In this document: piece after piece, positions 57,604 to 64,000 of the stretch
How positions within the stretch are numbered: position 1 is the stretch's first letter
Layout of the letters: each line of letters opens with the position of its first letter
Assembly: GCA_964565775.1 (NCBI GenBank)
Contig: CAZMGB010000012.1
Span: forward strand, 51,986 to 115,985
From: CAZMGB01 sp964565775
GTDB lineage: Bacteria; Chloroflexota; Dehalococcoidia; DSTF01; JALHUB01
Direction of reading: 5' to 3'
Length of the DNA: 64,000 nucleotides
Made by a program: the position numbers and the translations under genes
Notes under the pieces: generated by a model
The model's input: only the letters and a program-made list of their open reading frames with translations
Told to the model about the DNA's origin: nothing
Database searches by the model: none

Positions 57604-58431
57604 TTAAGGACGCTCCGGTACCACCCTCTCCTCGACCTCAGGCTTACGCCAGTAGAACAGGAAGGCTCCTGCGGTGACGATGGCCACGCCCAGCGCCACC
57701 ATTTGCATGACGTCCAGGGCTCCCCCGGCTATGAGTTTGCTATCCTCCCGCAGGAAGTTCAACATGAAGCGCATGATTGAGTAGAGGAAGAAGCAAGTGA
57801 AGAAGAGGAGCCCGTCCTTGCGATAGACACGCGCCAGGAGGAACAGGAGGCCGAAGATGAGCAGGTCTCCCAGCAGCTCGTAGGCCACCGCGGGGTGCTG
57901 AGGCGGCAGTCCGAAGTTGCCGCTCCCCGGGTTGGTATACTCCACGGCCCAGGGAAGGCTCGAGGAGGCGGCCACAGTGTCGCCGGCCACAAGGCAGCCA
58001 AGGCGGCCGATGGCCATCCCCAGGATGAGTCCAAAGGCGCCGGCATCGAGCCCCCTTCGGATGGGCAGCCGTCGCCAGATCCCGCAGGCCAGGCCGCCGA
58101 CGACACCGCCGATGACGGCCCCGTAGATGGAGATGCCGCCTTGGTCGATACGAAAGATGTCCAGGGGCGCGTCCTGGAACAGATGCCAGTTCTCCGCTAC
58201 GAACAAGACGCGCGCTCCGATGATTCCTGCGGGCACCGCGATCAGGGCCACCGTGTACGCATCGTCCTCGCTGAACCCCTTCCGCCGGCCCATCGCCACG
58301 GCGACGTACACCCCGACGGCGACGGCCAGGGCCACGAACACGCCGTGCCAGGTCAGCACCAGGCCACCCAGGTGCCCGATCTCCGGGTCGATGCCGATCT
58401 CAATGGTCAAGAGGCCTGGAAGCGCCATCAC
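57604..58431 (-). CDS. lgt: Prolipoprotein diacylglyceryl transferase
   Basis: Lgt attaches diacylglycerol to the lipobox cysteine of prolipoproteins in the membrane. The 275-residue polytopic protein has LTWHGVFVALAVAVGVYVAV, GGISIYGAVIGGVVGGLACG and the signature GMAIGRLGCLVAGDTVAAS (Arg and Gly-Cys). YELLGDLLIFGLLFLLARV and RFMLNFLREDS (catalytic Arg region) complete it. It overlaps the CoA ligase gene by 4 bp and probably depends on it. The lipoprotein at 36070 is a candidate substrate. Confidence 0.95.
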   Translation of the reverse strand: MMALPGLLTIEIGIDPEIGHLGGLVLTWHGVFVALAVAVGVYVAVAMGRRKGFSEDDAYTVALIAVPAGIIGARVLFVAENWHLFQDAPLDIFRIDQGGISIYGAVIGGVVGGLACGIWRRLPIRRGLDAGAFGLILGMAIGRLGCLVAGDTVAASSSLPWAVEYTNPGSGNFGLPPQHPAVAYELLGDLLIFGLLFLLARVYRKDGLLFFTCFFLYSIMRFMLNFLREDSKLIAGGALDVMQMVALGVAIVTAGAFLFYWRKPEVEERVVPERP

Positions 58432-59873
58432 CGCTCTCCTTCTCTGCCCAGACCAACCTGGCTCTTCGCTGCCCGGGCCATCGCGGCGCCCGCCTGGCGC
58501 AAGGAGTGGAAAACGGGGAACCCTGCTCCCACGAATGCCTCCTGAGCATCGAAGAAGTCCCTCATCCCCTCCCGGTTGGGCGGAGGGCGCAGGGTTAGCA
58601 GAACAGGCTTACCCGTTGCCCGCCGAGCCTCCGTCAGGGCGTCGATCGCGGCTCGCAGAAACGTCGGCGAAGAAGACAGGCCCGCTCCCCAGCGGCTGAT
58701 GGGGTGGAAGCCCAGATGGTAGACAAGCATGTCTATCTCACGAACCTTGCCGAGGACGCGCATGGTGGCGGCAATGGCGTCTGGAAAGAGAAGCGTCGTC
58801 GCGTCCACCGGGTTGCTGAAGATGCCGCCAGCGAGAGGCAGGAAGCGCCTCAGCTCCGCCTGAACCTCCTCAGAGAGGGGTGGTAGCCGGAGGCCCACCT
58901 TCTCCATCTCGTCGCTGGCGAGCACGCTCGGGCCGCCGCCTGTACCCACTACCGCGACGCCGGTGCCTCGCGGCAGGGGGCTGGCAAAGCGAAGCGCTAC
59001 CAGCACATCTACGAGCGTCTCCACGTCCTCAACAGAAATCGCGTTTGCCTGACGGCACAGCGCAGCGAAGACGGCAACCGAACTGGTCATGCTGGCTGTA
59101 TGGCCGTGAGCGGCTCGCCTCCCGGCCTCAGTCGTGCCGCCCTTGTAGATGACCGTCGGCTTTCGGGCAGCCGCCTCCCTGAGCGCACCCAGGAAACGTC
59201 TCCCGTCTCTCACCCCTTCGATGTAGGCGGCGATGATGTCCGTCTCCGGGTCCTTGGCCAGGTACTCTAGGAGCTCGCACTCGTCCACGTCCAGGGCATT
59301 CCCGTAGCTGACCACCTTGCTGAACCGCAGCCCCCTTGGGGTGCCGTAGAAGGGGACATCATGGGCATGCCCCCCGCTCTGAGAGATGAAGGCGATTGGC
59401 CCCGGCTCCAGAGACATCCCCGCCCCGGTGACGAGGCGGCTCTTCGGCACGAACAAGCCGACACAGTTGGGGCCGATGATGCGAAAGCCGCCCCTCCTCG
59501 CCCTGGCCAGCATCGCCCGTTCGAGCTCCGCCCTCTCCGCATCGCCGGACTCGCTGAAACCGGCCGTGAAGAAATGCACCGACTTGACACCCTTGGCGGC
59601 ACAATCGTCCAGCAATGCCAGGGCCGACTCGGCGGGAATACTCACGACGACGTGGTCCACCACCCCCGGAATGGGCCGGATGCTCGGATAGCAGGGCAGC
59701 CCAAGCACTTCGGCATGTTTCGGGTTGACGGGATAGATGGCCGGGAAGCCCGCTTCTTTGAGGGACTGGACAACGTGTGTGGCGAAGGATGTTCCTTCTG
59801 CCGGGGACGCGCCGACGACGGCTACCCCACGAGGCGAGAAGAGTTCAGCGAGTGAAGGCCGCCTTGCTTCCAC
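58428..59873 (-). CDS. ADP-forming acyl-CoA synthetase, alpha-type subunit (CoA-binding and CoA-ligase domains only)
   Basis: The 481-residue product has a CoA-binding Rossmann domain (residues 1-130, SLAELFSPRGVAVVGASPAE). A succinyl-CoA synthetase-like domain follows (residues 140-300, IAFISQSGGHAHDVPFYGTP, then KVVSYGNALDVDECELLEYL). The phosphohistidine candidate is in AAHGHTASMTSS, then a C-terminal flavodoxin-like domain (GTGVAVVGTGGGPSVLASDE). No ATP-grasp domain is present, so a separate beta subunit is needed for acid-thiol ligation. The start is GTG at 59873; the frame stays open to 60104 without homology. It overlaps lgt by 4 bp. Confidence 0.88.
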   Translation of the reverse strand: MEARRPSLAELFSPRGVAVVGASPAEGTSFATHVVQSLKEAGFPAIYPVNPKHAEVLGLPCYPSIRPIPGVVDHVVVSIPAESALALLDDCAAKGVKSVHFFTAGFSESGDAERAELERAMLARARRGGFRIIGPNCVGLFVPKSRLVTGAGMSLEPGPIAFISQSGGHAHDVPFYGTPRGLRFSKVVSYGNALDVDECELLEYLAKDPETDIIAAYIEGVRDGRRFLGALREAAARKPTVIYKGGTTEAGRRAAHGHTASMTSSVAVFAALCRQANAISVEDVETLVDVLVALRFASPLPRGTGVAVVGTGGGPSVLASDEMEKVGLRLPPLSEEVQAELRRFLPLAGGIFSNPVDATTLLFPDAIAATMRVLGKVREIDMLVYHLGFHPISRWGAGLSSSPTFLRAAIDALTEARRATGKPVLLTLRPPPNREGMRDFFDAQEAFVGAGFPVFHSLRQAGAAMARAAKSQVGLGREGER

Positions 59874-60072
59874 ATGGCCAATCGTATTCCGCGACGCCGG
59901 AAGTGGCAAGGCAGGGGAAGCCGTGCCCCACGCTGCGAGGCCGACCACGCAGCGCCCGCCCGTTCCTGGACGCCCGTAGTGCGATCTGGTATCACAATCA
60001 CGACGGCGCATCTCTGCCGTTCCACGGGCAGCGGAAGGCCGAACCGGGCGGCGGCCACGCAGAGGCCGGTCG

Positions 60073-61290
60073 GTGAAAGACAAGCCTGAGCCGGTTGACC
60101 CCAAGCCAGCCTCTGAAGTCAGGCCGACGGGACGGCTGGCTGAGGTGGGCTTTCTCTTCCTCCGGCTCGGCTTCTTCTCCTACGGGGGACCAGCAGCCTA
60201 CATGGCGATGATGCGCCAGGAGTTCGTGGCGCGACGCCGCTGGCTGGACGACCAGGGGTTCCTCGACCTTCTCGGCGCCACGAACCTGATCCCAGGCCCC
60301 AACGCGACGGAAATAGCGAGTCACCTCGGGCGGGTGCGGGCGGGCTGGCGCGGCATGGTCCTCGGTGGGGTCTGCTTCATCGTACCGGGCATGCTGGTGA
60401 CGCTGGCGCTGGCCTGGGCGTACGTAAAGTACGGCACGACGCCCGAGGCCTCCTGGCTTCTCTACGGTGTCAAACCGGTCATCATCGGCGTGGTGGTTCA
60501 GGCGCTGTGGAGCCTTGGGCGCACGGCCGTCCGCGGGCGCCTCGTGCCGGCGGTGGGCATCGCCGTCCTTGTCCTCTACATGCTGGGGTTCAACGAGATC
60601 GCTCTGCTGTTTGGGGCGGCGGCCTTCGTCATGCTGGCGCGCAACCTGTCGCGTCTGTCCGGTTTCCGGGCCGCGTCTGCCGGGCTGCTCCTGCCCGGTC
60701 TGGGTATGGTGAAGGTCGCGCTGCCGCTCGGCGCTGGCGCTGCCGTGACGACGGCGGCGTCCGTCAGCTTGAGCCAGCTCTTCCTCATGTTTCTCAAGGT
60801 CGGGTCCATTCTCTACGGAAGCGGCTACGTCCTCCTGGCGTTCCTGCGGGCCGACTTCGTGGAGCGGCTTGGCTGGCTGACGGAGAAGCAGCTTCTGGAC
60901 GCCGTCGCCGCGGGCCAGGTAACCCCCGGCCCCGTGCTCTCAACGTCTACCTTCATCGGCTACGTGCTAGGAAGTTGGGAAGGGGCACTGCTGGCGACGG
61001 TCGGCGTCTTCCTGCCTTCGTTCATCTTCGTGGCGCTGAGCAGCCCGCTCATCCCGCGCCTCCGACGCTCGCCCTGGGCGGGCGCGCTTCTCGATGGCGT
61101 TAACATCGCCGCCCTGGCGCTGATGGCGGGCGTGACCTGGCAACTGGCCCGGGACGCCATAGTCGACCCGCTGACAGGAGTCCTCGCGGTTCTTGGCGCC
61201 GCGCTGCTTCTTCGCTTCAACCTGAACTCCGTCTGGCTCGTGCTCCTGGGCGGCCTTGCGGGCTTCGCCTTCAAGGCTGCGGCAGGCTAG
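60073..61290 (+). CDS. chrA: Chromate transporter (CHR family)
   Basis: CHR proteins move chromate or related oxyanions out of the cell. The 405-residue protein has two homologous halves, each with the family motif. The first is LRLGFFSYGGPAAYMAMMRQ, then LGATNLIPGPNATEIASHLG. The second is FLKVGSILYGSGYVLLAFLR, then VAAGQVTPGPVLSTSTFIGY. About ten transmembrane segments are expected. The start is a GTG at 60073. Sulfate-like oxyanions are chemical analogues of chromate, so the proximity to sat-apr is suggestive but unproven. Confidence 0.92.
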   Translation: MKDKPEPVDPKPASEVRPTGRLAEVGFLFLRLGFFSYGGPAAYMAMMRQEFVARRRWLDDQGFLDLLGATNLIPGPNATEIASHLGRVRAGWRGMVLGGVCFIVPGMLVTLALAWAYVKYGTTPEASWLLYGVKPVIIGVVVQALWSLGRTAVRGRLVPAVGIAVLVLYMLGFNEIALLFGAAAFVMLARNLSRLSGFRAASAGLLLPGLGMVKVALPLGAGAAVTTAASVSLSQLFLMFLKVGSILYGSGYVLLAFLRADFVERLGWLTEKQLLDAVAAGQVTPGPVLSTSTFIGYVLGSWEGALLATVGVFLPSFIFVALSSPLIPRLRRSPWAGALLDGVNIAALALMAGVTWQLARDAIVDPLTGVLAVLGAALLLRFNLNSVWLVLLGGLAGFAFKAAAG

Positions 61291-61593
61291 AGTGGAATCG
61301 GCCTGTGCTGAGAAGACCCTGGCCTTGCGCCGCCGGTCGGGCGCCTCATGGCCCCTTCGCTGCCCGGGATCCGACGGACCCGGATGGTGGAGCAGACGGG
61401 TGGCCGAAGCGCCTGATCTGCTAGATAGTGGTTCGGAACGCCGCTAGGCGGTGGTGCCAGCGGCAATAGTCACCCTTGCCTATTGTCGCCCTAGCCACGC
61501 TCCTTATGATCGATAGACGGATTATCAGATCGGCTTGGGTTGGCCCCGAGTCCGAGGTCTCCGCAAGAGGCCCCAGCGAAGTCGGAGGCGCAT
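61291..61593 (+). promoter_or_regulatory. Intergenic region with a possible sat promoter
   Basis: This 303-bp stretch lies between the chromate transporter and sat. A weak promoter pair, TTGTCG (61483-61488) and TATGAT (61505-61510), has 16-bp spacing and lies about 85 bp before sat. A short inverted repeat, CGGCAATAGT...TATTGTCG, surrounds 61461-61489. A segment near 61390-61450 looks slightly tRNA-like but does not fold as one. Confidence 0.38.
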
Positions 61594-62826
61594 ATGGTTG
61601 ACAATGCCCTGTCCCCTCACGGCGGCACGATCATCGAGCGACTGGAAGAGCCCAAGAAGGCCAAGGAGAGGATCAAAGGACTACCGAGCACACCGATCAG
61701 GAGCCAGCTAGCGCGCGAGGTCGTCAGCATAGCCTACGGCTATTTCTCGCCCCTCGAAGGGTTCATGACCCAGGCGGACGTCGACTCCGTGGTCAAGAAG
61801 ATGACGCTGGCGAGCGGCTACGTCTGGAGCGTGCCCATCGTCTTCGACATAGAGGAGCAGGCGCTCCAGGAACTCGGAGTGAAGCAGGGCGACACGCTGC
61901 TCCTGACGTACCAGAACAACCCGCTGGCCACCCTGGACATCGAGGATGTCTTCTCATACGACCTCGATGTCATGGCCCAGAACGTCTACGGCACCAAGGA
62001 GGACAAGCATCCGGGCGTCAGGCGTACGCGGGCGTACGCGGGGCGCTTCCTGGGTGGCAAGGTCACCCTCGTCAACCCGCCCAAGATAAACCCTCCCTTT
62101 GACCGCTTCTTCTACCCACCGCGAAAGTCGCGGGAGGAGTTCTCGCGCCGCGGCTGGAAGCGAGTGGTCGCGCATCAGACCCGCAACGTTCCCCACACGG
62201 GCCACGAGTGGCTGATGAAAGGGGCCTGGTTCGCGGCGAACGCCGACGCCGTCCTGGTGAACGCCGTCATCGGCGAGAAGCGCGCCGGCGACTACATCGA
62301 CGAAGCGATCATAGTGACACACGACATGCTCCGCCAGGCCGGCTACTTCCGCGAAGACATTCACATGACGTCCCTCCTATTCTGGGATATGCGTTACGCC
62401 GGGCCCCGAGAGGCAGTCTTCCACGCCATCGTCCGCAAGAACCTGGGCTGCACCCATCATATGTTCGGCCGCGATCACGCGGGCGTAGGCACCTACTACG
62501 ACCCGTTCGCCGCCCACCGCATCTTCGAGGAGCTGCCGGACCTCGGCATCTACCCGGTGAAAGCGTTTGAATGGTACTACTGTCCCGAGTGCGCGGGCAT
62601 CGCTTACGAGGAGCAGTGCGCTCACAAAGAGGCAGCGCAGCGGTTCAGCGGTAGCCTCATCCGCAGCATCATCCAGGACGGCGTGCGACCGCCGCGGCTC
62701 CTCTTCCGTCCCGAGGTGTTCGACCTCGTGATGGAGAGTGCGGAAAAGTACGGCGGCGGCTCCCCGTTCGTGACCGAAGCCTACCTCGAGCGCGGAGACC
62801 CCGTGATGACGGTGCCGTTTCTGTAG
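61594..62826 (+). CDS. sat: Sulfate adenylyltransferase (ATP sulfurylase, homo-oligomeric type)
   Basis: Sat makes adenosine phosphosulfate (APS) from ATP and sulfate, or the reverse in sulfur oxidation. The 410-residue protein has an N-terminal PUA-like domain (AYGYFSPLEGFMTQADVDSV). The catalytic core has VAHQTRNVPHTGHEWLMKGA (QxRN and HxGH motifs) and FGRDHAGVGTYYDP. A zinc-site-like YYCPECAGIAYEEQCAHKEA lies near residue 325, followed by FSGSLIRSII. The absence of an APS kinase domain and the position with aprBA indicate a dissimilatory role. The ATG at 61594 has GGAGG upstream; an in-frame ATG at 61540 lacks one. Confidence 0.96.
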   Translation: MVDNALSPHGGTIIERLEEPKKAKERIKGLPSTPIRSQLAREVVSIAYGYFSPLEGFMTQADVDSVVKKMTLASGYVWSVPIVFDIEEQALQELGVKQGDTLLLTYQNNPLATLDIEDVFSYDLDVMAQNVYGTKEDKHPGVRRTRAYAGRFLGGKVTLVNPPKINPPFDRFFYPPRKSREEFSRRGWKRVVAHQTRNVPHTGHEWLMKGAWFAANADAVLVNAVIGEKRAGDYIDEAIIVTHDMLRQAGYFREDIHMTSLLFWDMRYAGPREAVFHAIVRKNLGCTHHMFGRDHAGVGTYYDPFAAHRIFEELPDLGIYPVKAFEWYYCPECAGIAYEEQCAHKEAAQRFSGSLIRSIIQDGVRPPRLLFRPEVFDLVMESAEKYGGGSPFVTEAYLERGDPVMTVPFL

Positions 62827-62840
62827 TGGAGGGCATGACG

Positions 62841-63143
62841 ATGAGCGAAGAGGTATTCCCCATCAACGTCTGGATCAACGAAGAGCGCTTGGAGGCACTG
62901 TCCAAGGCGGGTGTCGCCGGGATGACGAAGGACGTCCTGGCGGGCCTGAAGGTCATCCAGGTGCCGGCTAACGCCGCCCAGCGAGACGCTCTCCTCCAGC
63001 GCTACCCGAACGCGAAGTGCGACACGGCCACCACGAAGACTATCGAGCTGCTGCCGCGCGAGGTGAAGGACCAGCTGCTGCAACTGGTTCTCAAGAAGCG
63101 GAACGTAGATGTAGTAGGAGACTTCTTGGCCTCCTCCGGCTAG
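62841..63143 (+). CDS. Small conserved-context protein between sat and aprB
   Basis: The 100-residue protein begins MSEEVFPINVWINEERLEAL and continues VAGMTKDVLAGLKVIQVPAN, then AQRDALLQRYPNAKCDTATT, then VKDQLLQLVLKKRNVDVVGD. It is probably a soluble alpha/beta protein. Its single Cys is in AKCDTATTK. No family is recognised. Small genes occupy the same position in some other sat-apr operons (Archaeoglobus, from memory), so it may aid Sat or Apr function. The start at 62841 is chosen because GGAGG is 8 bp upstream; the ATG at 62835 is too close. Confidence 0.78.
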   Translation: MSEEVFPINVWINEERLEALSKAGVAGMTKDVLAGLKVIQVPANAAQRDALLQRYPNAKCDTATTKTIELLPREVKDQLLQLVLKKRNVDVVGDFLASSG

Positions 63144-63242
63144 GGGGCCCGAGTAGTTTGCATCCCACAGTCGTTGTCCCGAGAGCTCCCGGCAGTCCGG
63201 GCGCCTACTCGGGAGGGCTTAGAAAGGAGTAAGGGGTGTAAG

Positions 63243-63689
63243 ATGCCAAGCTATGTAAACCCGGAGAAGTGTGACGGCTGCAAGGCTATCGATAGAACGG
63301 CCTGTCAGTACGTCTGCCCCAATGACCTGATGGTTCTGGACAAGGAGACAGAGAAGGCGTACAACCAGGAGCCTGACGCCTGCTGGGAGTGCTACTCCTG
63401 CGTCAAGATCTGCCCTACCCAGGCCATCGACGTGAGGGGCTACGCCGACTTCGTGCCCCTGGGCGCGAGCGTGGTCCCGATGCGGGGCACGGATTCCATC
63501 ATGTGGACGGTCCAGTTCCGCGACGGGCAGCTGAAGCGCTTCCGCTTCCCCATTCGCACCACGCCCGAGGGTTCGGTGGTCGCCTACAGCGGAGTGCCGG
63601 AGGCCTCAGCCGAGGGCTTGAAGGACCAGATGCTCGCCGGAGAGCCCGAAGCGCTGGGCGTGAGCCAGCTCGCGCAGCTGCAGAAGTAG
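63243..63689 (+). CDS. aprB: Adenylylsulfate reductase beta subunit
   Basis: AprB is the iron-sulfur subunit that passes electrons to or from the FAD of AprA. The 148-residue protein has two [4Fe-4S] motifs: CDGCKAIDRTACQYVCP and CWECYSCVKICPTQAI. The C-terminal tail (MWTVQFRDGQLKRFRFPIRT, then YSGVPEASAEGLKDQML) wraps AprA in known structures. The spacing between Cys residues is that of genuine AprB rather than a general ferredoxin. The ATG at 63243 follows an AGAAAGGAG ribosome site. It is 100 bp from the small gene and 14 bp from aprA. Confidence 0.95.
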   Translation: MPSYVNPEKCDGCKAIDRTACQYVCPNDLMVLDKETEKAYNQEPDACWECYSCVKICPTQAIDVRGYADFVPLGASVVPMRGTDSIMWTVQFRDGQLKRFRFPIRTTPEGSVVAYSGVPEASAEGLKDQMLAGEPEALGVSQLAQLQK

Positions 63690-63702
63690 GCGGAGAGAAT
63701 CA

Positions 63703-64000
63703 ATGGATGTTCAAACTGAAGTTGTCAACTGCGATGTGCTCGTAGTCGGCGGCGGCATGGCCGGGTGCGGCGCCGCGTACGAGGCCAAGTACTGGGGCAA
63801 GGACCTGAAGGTCGTCCTGGTCGAGAAAGCCGCCATCGAGAGGAGCGGCGCCGTAGCCCAGGGCCTATCGGCGATCAACACCTACCTGGGCATGCGCTGG
63901 GGTGAGAACACCCCGGAAGACTTCGTCAAGTACGTTCGCACGGACCTGATGGGCATCGTGCGAGAGGACCTCGTCTACGACGTGGCGCGCCACGTGGACG
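63703..64000 (+). CDS. aprA: Adenylylsulfate reductase alpha subunit, 5' part (window end)
   Basis: AprA is the flavoprotein subunit interconverting APS with sulfite and AMP. About 99 residues are visible. They start MDVQTEVVNCDVLVVGGGMA (FAD dinucleotide fold, VVGGGMAGCGAAYEA). LVEKAAIERSGAVAQGLSAI follows, then NTYLGMRWGENTPEDFVKYV and RTDLMGIVREDLVYDVARHV. The SGAVAQGLSAIN segment is characteristic of AprA within the fumarate-reductase superfamily. A GGAG site precedes the ATG at 63703. The gene runs past the window end, so oxidative or reductive type cannot be judged. Confidence 0.93.
   Translation, partial: MDVQTEVVNCDVLVVGGGMAGCGAAYEAKYWGKDLKVVLVEKAAIERSGAVAQGLSAINTYLGMRWGENTPEDFVKYVRTDLMGIVREDLVYDVARHVD

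Noticed and set aside
61390..61450. tRNA-Ser-like segment (GGTGGCCGA, CTGCTAG)
   Set aside because: It has words like a tRNA-Ser D arm and a GCT anticodon loop, but no D-stem, acceptor or T-arm pairing could be drawn.

Overview
The window is high-GC bacterial DNA (my estimate is about 65% G+C). It has one scaffold gap of exactly 100 N (47209-47308), so it comes from a draft or metagenome assembly. The gene content fits Chloroflexota, perhaps a Dehalococcoidia-like lineage: a DUF370/RemA-gmk pair, a T-box-led trp operon with a TrpB2, secreted proteins with long Thr-Pro linkers, CaiB/BaiF and MDR enzymes, and a sat-apr cluster. This placement is inferred from gene content and was not tested by phylogeny.

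Region 1 (1-16050, minus strand) is a very long aromatic amino acid operon. A consensus promoter (16022-16050) and a T-box leader with a UGG (Trp) specifier and an intrinsic terminator precede trpB2-trpS-trpE-[Nudix/methyltransferase]-trpG-[RHH antitoxin, RelE-like toxin, 42-aa ORF, retropepsin-like protein]-trpD-trpC-[DUF4352 protein]-trpF-[REP-associated transposase]-trpB-[CPBP protease]-trpA-aroH-DAHP synthase-scpA. The biosynthetic genes are largely coupled by 4-bp overlaps, and unrelated passengers sit between them.

Region 2 (16124-21885, minus strand) carries an alcohol dehydrogenase, gmk, the DUF370/RemA gene, aroA, tyrA, an HD-domain protein and a site-2 protease homologue. Region 3 (22211-33241, mostly plus strand) carries a DedA protein, a secreted beta-propeller/lysozyme-like pair, a DUF6391-like protein and tRNA-Arg(UCU). 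A small accessory patch follows, then an HD-GYP sensor with a Thr-Pro-rich surface protein and a C69 peptidase.

Region 4 (33294-49416) holds an ArsA-type ATPase, a hydrolase, a solute-binding lipoprotein beside a LolD/MacB-like ABC exporter, galT, a second alcohol dehydrogenase, an ACT-domain malic enzyme, a class III CoA-transferase, an SDR, pncC, DinB and enoyl-CoA hydratase genes. Region 5 (49518-61290) has a GH38 alpha-mannosidase, a CehA-like PHP hydrolase, an aminotransferase, tRNA-His, mgtE, tRNA-Arg(UCG), lgt, an ADP-forming CoA ligase alpha-type subunit and a chromate transporter. Region 6 (61594-64000) starts a dissimilatory sulfur cluster: sat, a small conserved-context gene, aprB and aprA (cut by the window end).

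The most distinctive theme is a REP-like repeat system. A single RAYT (HUH/Y1 transposase) gene sits between trpF and trpB, flanked by hairpins with a GTAG/GTAA foot and a TTCA loop. Hairpins of the same architecture but with different stem sequences recur at about 34.65, 46.05-46.2, 47.08-47.6 and 52.3-52.4 kb. In three of them the loop is replaced by a shared two-hairpin module, giving a cloverleaf-like element.
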